From the NCBI RefSeq assembly GCF_001411555.2, contig NC_049901.1, positions 33,366,838-33,430,837 on the forward strand: DNA of 64,000 nt, in the 5' to 3' direction. This document shows positions 37,146 to 50,584 of this stretch, piece by piece (the stretch's first letter is position 1; every line of letters begins with the position of its first letter). The position numbers were made by a program, and so were the translations under genes. The stretch comes from Juglans regia (Eukaryota; Streptophyta; Magnoliopsida; Fagales; Juglandaceae). The notes under the pieces were generated by a model. The model did not search any database. It had not been told where the DNA came from and was given only the letters and a program-made list of their open reading frames with translations.

Positions 37146-37848
37146 ATTCTTATGTGATGTTATAAAGCCTGTCTTGCTTGGATCATTTTAAGCAAATACC
37201 CTTCAAGTGATCAAAAAGACATCACTACCCCAAGATCATGCTCTCTTTATATAAATCAGTATCTAAAATCTTCCATCATCATTATTGATTAATAAGACTA
37301 CTTACCCCTATTGACCAGAATAAAGTTTTGATTTGAAGTGTAGGTTTTGGTTCTTGGCCACATGAATTGGCCTTTCTGAGTTCTGTGGTCCATTAGTGTT
37401 TTTTTTATTTTTTTTGCTCAGGAGCAAGTATATATGGTGGGGCATGGGGAAGAGTAGTTGTAGTTTTTTCGTATATTCTTGGTGGTTAACCAGTCATGAG
37501 ATGCTATTCTCTTTTGTATATAATTTGAGGAAAAAACAACTAAATTCACCAAGCATATGTCGTCATGTATTTAATGCTATGGATCCTACACAACTGATGT
37601 TTATGCATGCTCGCTCCTCTTACAATAAACCAGACATTTACACTTTGTTAGCATGCTTTTTAACTTTGGTTGAGAATGTCTGAGTTGATGCATCCTTCCA
37701 TGGAAATGAATAAATAAATTAATGGAAAAATGAGAACATAGAGGTAATGAAAGTGGAATTCTCTTACCAAATGCATCAAAAAACATTAAGATACATGAGA
37801 TATCAAAATAATGGGGCAAATAGAATTTCTACTTATTTTACCTTTTCA

Positions 37849-38649
37849 TAAGGGTGAGCACCAACTGACCCGAGTAGTGTTTAGGACTGACCCGACCCGA
37901 CCCAACCCAAGTTCGATGAGTAATAAAACTTTTATTCTCAAGAGATCGAGATACAAACGAAATTAATGTGAGATCGAGTTTGAAAGAGGTGCAAGGACAC
38001 AAACACAGAGAGAAAGCGAGAGTGAGAGTAACTAATAGGGGCAGTCGAAATGAAACCTTAACCTCAACCGTAATAGAGTGGGAAAGCTCGTCATGGTTGC
38101 AGCTGCGTTCGATGACATCGCTGTGTAGATCCTACTGGCTCTAGCCGTGGCCCTCGCGAGTGACGGTGGTTTTCATCGAACCCGCGATGAAATTGGCATT
38201 TTTTGCAAAGCATCCGATATGGGTTTTATGGGGATTCTTGGATGATGCTTGGACCGAGCTCCTCACAGTTGATGCAAGCAAGCTCTGATTTTCTTCTTCA
38301 ATTTAATTTCGTTCGTTCGTGTAGTTTATAAGGTTTGGTTTTTTTCCGTGATGAAATGTATTGTTTTGTTTTTCCAAATTGGCATAAAACTGAGAATTTA
38401 CCTTGTGGTTGAACAATGGATCAACAATCCGTATAACATGTTCCAACTCATGCTTTAAATCGACTGCAAGTGGTTATGATGACAGAGAGAAATGGGGAGG
38501 GATGGCAATTAGGGTTTGAGATCAATTGTGAAAACGTGTAGTCGGTTTCAACGGATTCGACCCGCAAGCTATTTCAAATCACTTTTTCGAATCTGGTTAG
38601 ATCGGATCTTACGGACGGACCATATTACATATTTTTTTGCAATGCCCTA
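37849..38649 (+). mobile_element. Possible hAT-like element
   Basis: Candidate 8-bp duplication CCTTTTCA (37841-37848) and CCTTTGCA (38650-38657), 7 of 8 identical. The ends TAAGGGTGAGC and, inverted, TAGGGCATTGC are only loosely similar. GACCCGACCCGACCC near the left end recalls the GC-rich subterminal regions of the two clear hAT-like elements. Confidence 0.4.
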
Positions 38650-38839
38650 CCTTTGCATTGCTCCAAATAACAATAAAAATAAATGAATAGTATAGATTCT
38701 GCCATTGAGGGGAGCTATTTTTCTGGAATTGATTATTCAGCCAGCACGTGAGTATTGTCGAGTATAGGAAAGTTAGGACAATTGGCTGAGGATGATACAT
38801 CACCAAGAAGTACATACTTTGGCTAAAGTCAAAACTTTT

Positions 38840-39200
38840 AAAGAGGTTAATCTACATTGGACTAATCATTCTAAAGTCAAAATAATAATATAATATTATA
38901 TATTTTAATAATTTTTTTTATTTTTATATTTTACAAATACACTCCATATATTAATTAATAATTTAATTTTTATTGTCCAAATAAATTATTTAACATGAAA
39001 AATAAAGGAAGAGAAAGAGAAGGAAGGGAGAGAGGAGACGTGGGAGTGAGTGAGAAAAGTGAGAATATTTTTTAATAAAATATTATTTTGGTTGATAAAC
39101 AGTAAATCATCAAATATAGTTTTGACTAGTTCAATACAATTAATTTTAAAAAACCTTAGTCAAAATTTAGACTTGTCTGGCATTTGGTTAAGCCAATATC
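38840..39200 (+). repeat. MITE related to the 51708-54464 element
   Basis: TACATTGGACTAATC and about 115 bp after it closely match the inverse of 54256-54400, including ATATATTAATTAATAA and ATTTTACAAATACA. The right end (CCAATATCAATATTC) is degenerate. It is a deletion derivative or relative of the larger element. Confidence 0.6.
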
Positions 39201-39359
39201 AATATTCTAATAATTAGATAAAAAAAATTAAAAATTAAAAATTTTTATGTTTGAGTAATATTCAAAAAGAAAATAAAGTGAAAAATTTTAAGATTGAAAG
39301 AAATGAGAGAAACCATCTATGTTGTCAGACAACCCCTAACTTTTCTTTGGAATACGCTG

Positions 39360-39722
39360 CGAGTCACTACTGGCTCTATCATGTGTTTTTTAATATGTTT
39401 TTTTTTATAATTATTTTTATATAAATTTTTTTAACAATTTTAAATATTTAAAAAAAATAAAAAAAATAATATTATTAAAAAATACTTCATTAATGAGGAA
39501 GTAAAAAATTATTTTTTTTATTTCATTTCGTGATTAAGGAAGTATTTTTTTAATAATTTTTTTTACTTCATGATTAAAGAAGTATTTTTTAATAATATTA
39601 TAAATTTATTTTATTTTTTAAAATATTAAAAATTTTTTATAAAAAGTAATTGTAAAAAAAGCACGTTAAAAAATACATACTAAAACCAACGGGAGCCACC
39701 AACAATAGCTCTAGCATTACTC
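39360..39722 (+). repeat. MITE of the GAGTGATGCTA type
   Basis: Loosely inverted ends (GAGTCACTACTGGCTC on the left; GAGTAATGCTAGAGC inverted on the right) enclose nested AT-rich palindromes. It resembles the inserts at 11663-11915 and 8704-8916. Confidence 0.45.
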
Positions 39723-40539
39723 CTTTCTTTTGCATGTGAGTAGTTTCATCGGAAAGAATGGACAGTTTAAACAAAAATAAAAAATAAAAAAAGGTTAGAG
39801 ACTATCATAGCTTTATTTTCTTGTACTTATATCGTGTGATGTGTGTACTGCATCAGGACTGAGATGTCATATGATAAACAAAAAGACATTTTCACTTTTC
39901 GTTTGTTTTTCTCACTTTCCTAGTAATTGTAATGTGAAGAATTATAAAGAACCTTGTTAACTAGTCAAGACTGAAATTAGGTTTGTATCCTTGAATGCAT
40001 TCAACTTATCTTAATATCTAAATATTTAATTCATTCACAAATATACATAACTCAGCTGGTTTTAACACTGTTTCTTGATATAACACGTCACTGACATTAT
40101 CTAGGGGTTCCTGACTTTCTCTCTCTTTTTGTTGTGTTTTTTCTTCCGTCATGATAAGTCTGCCTCTCTCTCTCTCTCTCTCCCTCTCTCTTTCCCGTCC
40201 TTCTTCTTTCCCAAACCGTCTGTAACGAAGGCAACCTTCCCGTGCCATGACTTTGTCGTATGGAATGGTGGGTGACTTTCTTTATTTCTACCGCGCAATT
40301 ATTTTTGTAGTAGTTATTAAATAATATATACACAAATATTGAAATAAAATGTGAGCAAGATACTGTTATCTTTTAACTGATAATTATTTAAATTTTTTTA
40401 TAAATTTCGAGTAAGAAAAAGTTTGCACAAAAAATATTTTGCATGCATTGAGGAAATTTATGTTTGATTTTTATTATTTATTACTTAAAGACTTAAATAA
40501 ATTAATATTCAATCATTACAACAACTTTTCAATCATTGG

Positions 40540-40713
40540 TGTGATTCATACATTTTTCAGTTTCTCATAAATATATCTAAACTCATCTTAACATCCAAAT
40601 ATATCTAAACTCATCTTAGGTGAGACTCACAAAAATCACTCTATCATCTCCACTCATTACTATTCGTAAAGAATTCAGTTTATTTCAATTCATCTCAATA
40701 TCCAAACGCAACC
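40540..40713 (-). repeat. Truncated PIF/Harbinger-type MITE
   Basis: It keeps one end (CCAAACGCAACC followed by TTA at 40714-40716) and the ACTCATTACTATTCGTAAAG block of the family at 25757-26038. The other end is lost. Confidence 0.6.
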
Positions 40714-40824
40714 TTATAGACTGTTAAAACCAAAAAAAATTGAAAAAAAGAATGATACAAGTGGGAGGCTAATAGTTGCAGGACCAATCCTCAGAGTTAC
40801 CAAACTTAGGATAAAACCTTTGGG

Positions 40825-41003
40825 GGTGGCTTTGGTAGCAAGGGCTTTGGTTTTAGTAATATGCTCTCTCCATTTAAGGTTTGAATTTTTTTAGGTGTAA
40901 ATAATTTTTAGAGTTTATCAAAGTCTTTGTCGAGAGTCTGTGTACCCTTAAAATTATTCAAAATTTTGCTTTCTTGCATCTGATGTCAATAAAAAAAAAA
41001 AAC
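40825..41003 (+). mobile_element. Diverged Au-type SINE
   Basis: GGGGGTGGCTTTGGTAGCAA (A-box region), AAGGTTTGAATTTTTTTAGG (B-box region) and an A-rich tail follow the order of the SINE at 19949. It is eroded, and no duplication is visible. Confidence 0.7.
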
Positions 41004-42974
41004 AAAGTGAGAATAGAAAAATAGAATCAAAAGTGAGCAAATCATTCTTCTATATCTTAGTGTATGAATGCCTTACAAGAGAAAAAGAAAGGAAAGAAAA
41101 ATGTAGGTTAGAATTTGCAATAGCAACTTAAGGAACAGTTATTCCAATACAAAGTGCAAAAAACCTATTCTGAACCAGACTTCCATCAACACATGTTTGC
41201 ACCTTCACAAACAAACCCTGAAGAAAGACAAAAAAAAACTTGGGCTCAGTCCAATCTATTAATTATTCACTTGCTAAAATGTTTGGCACCATCCGTCAAT
41301 TTCAAATCTCACCACCACATATCTTAGGGCTAAGATAATCATTCCCTTTTTGTTTTTGCGAAGAAAGTTAATGGATTACTTCAACTTTACTCATGTGTTG
41401 GATACCGTGACATTCGGTGGTCCACTTCCGTAGGTTGTTTGATTCAGGATCGCGAAAGCTGACCGGATTGAAGGTCCGGATCTTTAATATTCATTAAGCA
41501 TGTATAAAATGTTAAAGAGACAATTTAATTTTAATTTTACTAATTTAATTAATTTTTTGTATTAATTAAAAAGAGAGAAAGAGAGAGAGGAATGTTCATG
41601 GATTGAATTGGACTGAATGAACCGATAGCTAACGGTTTGGTCCATAAAAAATGATTGACCAAAATTTTCGATCCAAAACCCCTCAGACTGAACCGATTAC
41701 ACCTCTAATATCTATTAGGGATGGTGCTAAAAAAAAAAAAAAATCACAAAAATGCACATCGGTGCACTTCATTAGTCTCTTCAGCATTTTCCATCTATCA
41801 AACAACATGCTGCAATATGTCAATTCCAAATGTTAGGAAAAGTTGTAACATGGATTGGCTGGAGAGGTTGGACTGTAGGTGTTTTGTTAAAGGAAAATGT
41901 TTAGGATAGCGATGCATCGGTTAGATGCACTTGTACCTGTCGCTCCTCACTTTGAAACCTGAGAATATTCATCTAGAAGATCCATAACCAAAGAAGCCAT
42001 TGGAGTGTTTAGCATGTGGAGACATGGAGATAGGATGGTGCGTGAGGCTCATGTGCATTTCTAAAATCAAGTTAATCAACATTGTCGCTCTCACCCTGTA
42101 GATCGGTGGCCTCGAAGTTCATTGGGATGGCACATGTTGCTATGAAGAGGTTGAAACCTAGTAGATTGGTCTATTCCACTTTAGAATGAAAAAAGAACAA
42201 AAAATTTTCAAAAAAAAACCATACAAGCCTTGGAGGAAAGGTGAGGAAGGAAGAAGGGTAGGGAAGAATATACTGTGTCAAAACTCCCCGCTTCTCCAAT
42301 AAGGTAAATATGGGCTGATATTTTTAAATAGAAGTTAGAGAGTAAGGAAGATAGATGAGAGATGTCTCTTGAACTTTGATGGGATTCTGGTTTGAGCAAA
42401 GCAACGAGGAAGAAAATAATATACTTTGCAATATATTTGAAGGTAAGGCAAGCAAATAAGCAACATTTCACATGGGAGTTATGAAAGTTTAGTAGGCTTG
42501 TTTGGCGTCAAGACATGTTTCATAAACACCACGGGCATATAATCATATTATTAAGAAATAATTTTCGGATCAGCCACTGTTTGGCAGCAATCGGACCATA
42601 CTTGATATGCGGGATTTTATTTTATTTCCTTTAACAAAACTTGAGGAGAGATAGGTTGGAAGAGAGGTCGAGAAGAGCTTGAGGAGAGAGAGAGAGAGGG
42701 GCTGAGGAGAGCTTGATGAAGGGGAGAGAAAGGAAGGAGGAGAGAGCGACAGAGGGAAGAGAGAGATTGAAAGTAATGGCTGAATGTGACATAAAGTTAA
42801 AAAAATGTGTGGAGTGTATGATAAAATAGTGACTGATGTATAGAAAGATTCTATTATTAATGGTTAACTACTAAAATAGTCGTTGTAGTTTTTTCTTTAA
42901 ATAGATTACTTTCCGAATCTTAAAAATGAACTTTTTCATCTTTATGTTTTTAATTTTGAACATTTTAATCATTT

Positions 42975-43385
42975 TGTTAAGATCTGTTAGGCTGGTTAAT
43001 GAAGTCCTTGCTACGTGGCTTAGAAGCCACAGCATTGCCATAAGATTATGCCATGTGTCACAATAGTTAAAAAGACAAATTTTGATTTTTTAAAAATAAA
43101 AAAAAAATGAAAAAAGTCTAAATTAAAAAAAAATGAAAACAAAAAATGTCAAAAATAAGAGAAAAAAGGTGTAAGTTTTTTAAAAAATAGAAAATAAGAT
43201 TAAAAGGAGAAAATGATCAAGCCAGCCAATGAGATTATTTTTTTTTAAATTTTTTTCTTTGCAAGTTTTTAGTTTTTTTTTTAATTTTTATTTAATGTGA
43301 CAAACAACAAAAATTTATTGGTGATGACATGGCTTATAAACCATGTGGCATGGACTCCATTAGTCAGTCTTAACGAATATGTAAT
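42975..43385. repeat. Foldback repeat
   Basis: GTTAAGATCTGTTAGGCTGG with its continuation through GGCTTAGAAGCCA (42975-43045) recurs inverted at about 43315-43385 (CATGGCTTATAAACCATG, then CTCCATTAGTCAGTCTTAAC). The arms are about 70 bp at moderate identity around an A/T-rich centre. It may be the inner part of a Mutator-like foldback MITE. Confidence 0.55.
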
Positions 43386-43504
43386 AAAAGGATTAAAACG
43401 AGAGAAGTCAAGGAGTAATCATCTAAAACCAATAAGCTTGTGTATTTATAATATAATAAGGCCATTTCAAAGATGCTAATAGACTTAAGGTGGTCCTCCT
43501 TTAA

Positions 43505-43735
43505 CTTAAGGGATGATTTGTTTTCAAGATTAAAATTTTAAATTTTAAAAATTTTACATCTTATCATTATATTTTTTTAAATTTTCATACAACATAAAAT
43601 TAATAATTCAACTTTTTTAAATTTTAAAATAAAAATGATATTAAAAAATATATTATAACAATATTTTATTCAACTTTTTAATTTTAATATTAATTTATCT
43701 CATCTCATCTCAGAATAAGTTTTCGAAAAGGGTCC
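43505..43735 (-). repeat. Inverted copy of the GATGAGATGAG MITE family
   Basis: It ends in CTCATCTCATCTCAGAATAA. Internal blocks are the reverse complement of the copy at 4472-4669. Confidence 0.6.
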
Positions 43736-43791
43736 GAAGACTCGGAGAGTAACAAAAAGCAGTGCTCACATTACTAATTTTTTATGTATTA

Positions 43792-44260
43792 GAGCATTAG
43801 CATTGGATTCATCATTTTTATCTTCAAAATTTGATGAAAAGTACATATTTTTCATAAATCCAAAACCTTTCTATCCATAACTCTACATTGGATTAACCAT
43901 TAGATTCATCAAAATAATAATATAATATTATTTCGTTAATAATAATATTTTTAATTTATTTTTTTCATATTTGACAATTACACTAACTATATGTTAATTA
44001 ATAATTTAATTTAATATTTAAATTATTATTTCCTAACTTAAATATATTGTGGCTCAAAATTGGAAAATAATAATTTAAATAAATAAAATAATGGTTATAG
44101 AGTGTGAATAGTGAGTCTTCAAATTTGAAGATGAAGATGAATGTACTGTAGCTAAAAGCTTGACATTTGAGCATATGGTGAATCCAATACCAGGATTTTA
44201 AAACTAAAATCATCAAATTTTGAAGATTAGACTCATTTGATGAGTCCAATACTAGTGCTC
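43792..44260 (+). mobile_element. MITE with GAGCATT termini
   Basis: TTA at 43789-43791 and 44261-44263 flanks 469 bp. Ends are GAGCATTAGCATTGGATTCA and, inverted, GAGCACTAGTATTGGACTCA. The interior shares TTAATTAATAATTTAATTT with 38840-39200. This is the same family as 16174-16732. Confidence 0.85.
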
Positions 44261-44544
44261 TTAGTAGCTTAGCAAAGTATTTAGGACTCCCAATTTATAT
44301 TTGTTGTCTAAAAAATGAGTTTTCGGCGAAGGTCGTAGAAAAAGCGCAAGCAAAATACTTTAAATATTTTTTTATGAAGTTATATATATTATATCGTTCA
44401 TCTCCCCTACGCAAGATTTCTGGTTGTCTTGGCCTACTCTTTTGCTTAACATGCACGGCATTAATTCTTATTATTATTTTTTGTACCAATTGCTATGGAG
44501 TATGGACATGACGTGATTAGAGAGTAATCTAATTTGGAAAATAC

Positions 44545-44705
44545 ATACCAACAAAAAAATTATACAAAAGTAATTCTATAAAATAATATATTTTGATGTA
44601 GTTTGTTAAATTGTAAGGTTATTTTTATTTTAAAATAGATCTAACAGACCACATAAAATTACATCAATTTGTAAAATTACTTTTATATAATTTCTTTGTG
44701 ACTAT
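44545..44705. repeat. Palindromic MITE, third copy type
   Basis: The arms AAAAGTAATTCTATAAAAT and AATTACTTTTATATAATTTC fold around TAGATCTAACAGACCACAT. Same family as 26636-27345. Confidence 0.55.
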
Positions 44706-44859
44706 AACACTACAATGAAATATTTTTAAAATCTTCAAAAATGTCAATTTCATCGTGCACAATCTTGTTAGCATAGCCCCTTTCATATCACCGATATGAA
44801 ATCATCAATTATCCTAAATGTTTAAATTAATGCGAAGATATAGACTTTATATTTATTTT

Positions 44860-45010
44860 ATATATCAACACTCTCCCTCACGTGTAGGTCAAACTATCCC
44901 TCAATAAGTGGGCTCAACACGTAGAATATTTAATTAAATGAGATAGAGTGTAGAGTCATGATTTGAATTCAAGACCTCTACTCTTATACCACGTGAAATC
45001 ATCCCTTATT
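44860..45010 (-). repeat. Degenerate retroelement-like repeat
   Basis: On the minus strand, CACGTGGTATAAGAGTAGAGG resembles the initiator-tRNA primer-binding motif (TGGTATCAGAG) that appears in plant LTR and TRIM elements. No terminal repeats were found, so the class is uncertain. Confidence 0.3.
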
Positions 45011-47372
45011 TAAAAAACTTAATTGATGAAAAACGATAAATTTTATTATTTATTTTAACCAGAATCAACATTAAACCGAGCATGCAATGCCAAATCAAAG
45101 GTTGTTTGGTGTTAAAGAAGTCCAAAACTCGTGTCTTAAGGGGGAAAAAAAAAAGAAAAGGTACTTGTAATATTGTTCTAGGAATCAATGTGCTTACCTA
45201 ATCAAGTTTGACCAACCACAATCATACATCACTTACATGTTATTATTTATTTAGAATTTTAGAGGGATGAAATATTCCAATACCCTTTTAGTTTTACGTT
45301 ATTCGTCTTCATTTTCATCCCGTTTATGTCAATATTTTTGTGATGAGAAAAATTCCAAATTTTCAACAAAAATGAAATTGCCTCCGTAATGATCTATGTA
45401 GGGTAATAAATAACAAGGTTACTGCACAAATTGCCAGAGATCGACTCCTTTAAATTTGAGTTAGGCTTGATGAATTCGTTTATTTACAAATACAAAACTA
45501 TGATAAATTATTAAACGATACAAATCTTTATGAAGATGAAGTTATAAACTATGGACAATCATTAAAATCTGAAGATAATATTATAAGTTATAATATAAAT
45601 AATTTCTGTGACAAAATTGATTAGCTTCTGAACAAACTCAGATAATAAATGAGATTTTTGTGATATATAAAAATTGTTTTGAGTAAAAAATTATCTACAC
45701 AGATCTTGAACACTCGTTACTCAAATGAGATTCAAGTGCTTTTATTGATTTCAATAAAGGGTTATGCTATTCATCAATTACTATTTAGTATTTACTCTTA
45801 AACTCCATAGTGATAACTTTTTCTTTATTTTTTCGTAGGATGTGGTGTGTGTATAATGAATAATAATTGATAAGAAGAATTATTCTCTAATAAATCACTC
45901 CCGAATCATATCATTACAGACATAAATTGATAAAATTACTTATAGAAAAAACACTAACTGTATTTAAAAAAATCTTACTATTCCATGTGTCAATTTTTAA
46001 TATGATAAAAATTAGGAAATTTTAATTCAAAATTTGAATTTAAAAAAAAAATTAAAATATGTAATTTACGTATATATGCAAAATTATAAATACATGTAGG
46101 AGTACTCTATATACCCATAAACAATCTCCGAGATATCTTAGTAATAATTGACTTCATATATATTTTCCAAACCAACTATTCTTTTAGGTAGATGTACTTC
46201 GAAAGAAAGAAAGGAAAAAAAAAACTTAAAAAACTTAAAGCTTCCACTGGTCGCTAAGAAGATGGTAAAGAGTAGGGGAAAAATAATCCTGGTACAACCA
46301 TTTATAACGTGGACTATGATGTCTCCAGTCCTAACGACAACCAAGTAGATAGGTAATTACTCAATTCCAACATTAAACTACCCAATAATGAACATAAATA
46401 CAACAAAATAAAGTGAGATGGTGAAAGAAAAGGAAACATGAGCAGAATTAATCAATTTGGGAAGTGAAGATTGGTGAGCCAAACTCGTATTTTCTCAACC
46501 AAATTTCTGAATTTTTCTCAGCAACCAATCAACACATTTGCTCTTATCTCATGCTGCTAATAATAATAATAATAATAATGGGAAAAAGAAAATTAAAGAG
46601 AAGGACATTCAACTACCTTTCCTTTTTCGACCTCAGTCTAAAAGTCTCAACCATATATCCTTAAAACTCTACTTCTTAATTAAGACTACTCTTTTTTTTC
46701 TGTCTTTTTTTCACTATGTTTTTTAATTTTTCTGAATTTGCCCACAAAGAAAATATTTAAGAAAACACACGTGAGGGGTTCTCATGAGATGCTCTCCAAC
46801 TATAGAAAGAAACATTGAGAAATTTTCAGTGCAATCTGATCTGCTGCCCATTTCTATTCCTCGTCACCAAACAAGTGGGTTGCCAACCAATGGGATATGT
46901 ATGTAGACGTTAGGTTTACTACAATAGTGTAGATAACATGGCTTGTCTATATAAATTATACTATAAATATCTTGATATTGCGTTTGGATAGATAGGCATG
47001 CATGAGATTGCGGTGGAAAATATAGTTTATACTTTTAGGACTTATAACTTATAACTTCAGTAATAACGTTTACTATTAAAACGTTATTGACTGTTTGGTA
47101 ACCATATGTTTAAAGTACTTTCAAATATGTTACATTTGTTCAGAAACAAATTAAAAAAGTATTTTTTTCAGATAGAAATGATGATTATTTAAATTTTTAA
47201 AAATCATGAGCATATTCTTGAAAGTTTGAAAGTTGTAATTATCTAAAAGTTATATGAGCATTTTTGTCCATTGACAGTATTTTTAAAATTTGAATTACGT
47301 TTCGCATTATCCGAAAAAACACGTTTGAGGAAAATCATCATTTTGATGCTTTTTCTCAATCATACTTTTTAG

Positions 47373-47949
47373 TAGGGCTGGGCTCCGACTCCGACGGAGT
47401 CGGAGTGCTCGTTTTCGACCTCCGACTCCGACAAGAGTCGGAGCCAAATTGGAGCTCCGACTCCGACTCCGAACTGGAGTCGGAGTCCGACTCCGATCGG
47501 AGGTCGGAGCTCCGACCTCCTATAGGAGCTCCGACATAAGATCGGAGCTTGACGTGCGCTCGACGTGCGCTCGACCTGGGCTCGACTTTCGCTCGAGCGA
47601 ACCTCTCTGGAAGAGGTTCGCTCGACTTCCGCTCGACCTGTCGCTCGAGCAGAACTCTTCCAGAGAGGTTCGCTTGACTTCCGCTCGACATGTCGCTCGA
47701 GCCAATGTTCAATACAACGTGTGCTCGACTTGCGCTCGACACCTCGCTAGAGCGAAAGTGTACAGTAAAAAAAATTTCGGAGTCGGAATCGGAGCTTCTT
47801 GGAGCTCCGACTCCGACTCCGACTCCGAATAGATATTCGGAGCTACTCCGAATTCCGACTCCGAATTCCGATGACTCTGACGAAGTCGGAGTCGGAGTCG
47901 GAGCGGAAGTCGGACGGAGTCGAAATTTTCGAAATTTTGCACACCCCTA
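47373..47949 (+). mobile_element. GC-rich hAT-like element with CTCCGA/GGAGTC core
   Basis: Exact 8-bp duplications CTTTTTAG (47365-47372 and 47950-47957) enclose 577 bp with ends TAGGGCTGGGC and, inverted, TAGGGGTGTGC. Outer parts are arrays of GACTCCGACTCC and its complement; the centre has CGCTCGAC and CTTCCAGAGAGGTTCGC repeats in both orientations. It is GC-rich inside AT-rich surroundings. Frames of more than 120 codons exist on both strands, but these are by-products of the stop-free repeats (Ser/Glu/Arg strings). Confidence 0.88.
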
Positions 47950-47957
47950 CTTTTTAG

Positions 47958-50580
47958 CTTATTTGATATTAAAAGTGATTTAATATGTAACACTCAAACA
48001 ATTTAATTATTCAATTAAAAAGTTTTTAAGACTATTTAAACACTTTTTAATACTAATTCCCCAACCCTAAGACCAAGGATTTGGATTTCGACCTTTAAAT
48101 TAATTGAGATCTCTTTTTGGATCCTACGTTAAAATTTGGATTTGTATGATGGTCGAAAAAGCTTTTAAGCCTTTCAAAATCTTAAAAAGCATGGTTAATT
48201 TGAAATTCAAGTTTAAATTCAAATTCAAATCTAAATTCTTCTATCTATATACAACCTAGGTGATTTCACAACTCGAAGAGAATTTGACAATATAGTGGAT
48301 GATTAGTTAGATTATTATGAGTTATAAATGCTAAGGTGGCAAGATCTCATCAATTGAATTAAAAAGAAAAAGAAATAATTAAAGAAATTTACTTGATAGA
48401 ATACCTTAAGGTTGAGTTTGGGTAGAATGATTTGGACTTGGGATTGCAAATCAATGCCATGATTTCAAATTCATTTCATGTAGTGTAATTTGAAATTCAA
48501 GATTTTGAAATTTTGTCCAAATCTAAATCTAAGTTTTAATATGATCGAGGCAAATAATTTAGATTTCAAAGACTCAAATTTTAAACCCTTTTCCAAATCC
48601 AGCCATCTAAACACAACATAAGAGTTATACATGATCAAGAAAATTATACTTGTATTTGTTCTAATATATTATAAATGATAATTGAGTATTTAATTCTCTT
48701 TGAGTCTTTGGTAAGATAATTTGGAGAAAGATCCTCTCAATTTCTTACTCAAACTTGAGAGTCTCAGTTGAAAGAGATAAACACATAAAGTAAGTCCTAT
48801 AATATTTATTGCCACCCGTATACATTTTTATTTTATTTTCTGGCAGTATTAAATGAGTACAAATATGGTATAGTTTATCTTATGTGTTTTTATTTCTCTC
48901 ACTTGAAACCTTAAGTTCAAACAAAAATTTGAAAAACCTTGATTGAGATAGTTAAAGAATAAATATAGATAGAAGTCACTATTGGGAGCATCCATTTTGC
49001 ACACATGATGTGGCATCATCTAGATCACACATCTCCCCAAGTGAGTGTTGAGAACAATCAACTAGAAACAGCCATACAGTGAATGCAAAATATACACTGC
49101 TATAGTGACTTCTCTCTAATATTCCTCATAATTAAATAAGATAAATTAGGGATGATACCTCAAAAATCTCTCAGAACAACAGCTTACACATAGAAAGGCC
49201 CAACGGCCAAGTTTCAAGTGAAAAAGGTTTTTCGGAGGAGCTCAAAAAAGCGAACGACACCTTGACAACCATCAACGATCATAGGGGAAGAAAACAGCCC
49301 AGTGGGCTAAAATGCGTATCAATGCATGTTAGGTGTGTTGACTATTTTGACCTTTAGTGGCTAATGACTATCACATTGCAAATTGGCAATGTAGATTAAG
49401 TTGGGTTGGCCAAATTGATGCTTCGATATTGACGTGCTTGTTTTGATCTAATCATTTTTATGATTTTGTATGGCGTGTGATGTAAAGGCCTTCAAATAAA
49501 ACTATTTTTTTGTATAATAGAGTTGGATGCAAGAAAATAGTAATAGTAAATCTTCACAAGAATTGTTGAAATTCAATTATTTTCGTCTTCAGTCTTAACT
49601 AGTAGAGTTGGCTGAATTATTTAGAAAAGAAAGATATACTTTAGTTTGACTAGTTAGAGTGTTCAATTCAGGATCAAAGACATGTACAAACATTTTAACG
49701 AAAGATTAGGGCTTGGAGACTTACAAATTGCTTGCTGATCAAAGGCACCTACAACCATTGATGTAGATCACATTGTCATCAAATGCATAGAGGAGCTTAG
49801 ACGACAATAAGGACTTGACAATGGTATTTAATATTTATTAGTTATTGGGTGATGTATTGTATTCTATATGTAATGTTCGTTGGTCTTGATCTTTTTTCTG
49901 TTTTGGTAAAATGCATATTGAAAATCAATGGCAAAATACTTCTTCAATGTCTTCTAATTAATTCCTTTACATTTAATTCTTTGACAACCACACAAAAGAA
50001 ATCAAGTACATCAAACAAGGGAAGTCAAGCATATCCCTCCCACGTGCCCTTCACCCTAGTAATTATAAGAAACAATATTCATAGGAAAGGAAAAAGTTGT
50101 CAAAGACACAAGAAATCAAATTCGCATCAAAATTCTCAACATTACAAGGCCGAGTGTATCAACATTCACGTACCCTATTTCCATCTATGACCAACTTCTA
50201 TCTCCAAGCTCGACAGGCCATTATCTAATGGACGAAAGATAATCATCCAATTGAAGGAAGCCACCAAGAGCACTGCAATATCAGAGATTAGTTATTTTTA
50301 TATAATACCCATCAAAGAAAAAGAACAGTTACTTGGGCATGGAAATGAGGACAGCATTCCATAAGGCCACCCAAAAAACCAATTATTTGTTATGTTCATA
50401 TATTGTACAAGGCTGTTGATATTAGATCCTGAGTTCTTTTTAAGCCAACAAGGATGATGATGATATATATGTACATCCACATCACAATACCATAGAAAAG
50501 GGATGCACTGCCTAGGAGTGAAAACAAGAGTGTGGTATTGAATGATCCATGCAAGGGGATTCCCCAATTGGTTCATATAG
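47958..50580. other. AT-rich spacer without a supported gene
   Basis: A frame at 49849-50190 has no recognisable domain or codon pattern. No mobile-element borders were identified. Confidence 0.5.
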
Positions 50581-50584
50581 CGAG

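Larger units (their letters stand above)
37146..47372. other. 10-kb spacer built from MITEs and old repeats
   Basis: No supported gene. The recognisable parts are listed separately (37849-38649, 38840-39200, 39360-39722, 40540-40713, 40825-41003, 42975-43385, 43505-43735, 43792-44260, 44545-44705 and 44860-45010). The remaining DNA, including 41100-42900 and 45010-47372, shows only short frames without domain signatures and CT, GA or TAA microsatellites (40162-40192, 42660-42720 and 46558-46580). Confidence 0.55.

Noticed and set aside
41329..41708. Possible hAT-like element ending CACCTCTA
   Set aside because: The right end resembles that of 5573-6278, but the left end and target duplication match for only about six bases. 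Not enough to call.
47356..47993. Overlapping open frames of 94-128 codons on both strands, Ser/Arg/Glu-rich
   Set aside because: They coincide exactly with the CTCCGA/GGAGTC repeat element bounded by 8-bp duplications. Open frames on opposite strands in the same repeat are a composition effect.
49849..50190. 113-codon frame in spacer
   Set aside because: No domain, odd composition and no splice context. Left out as non-coding.
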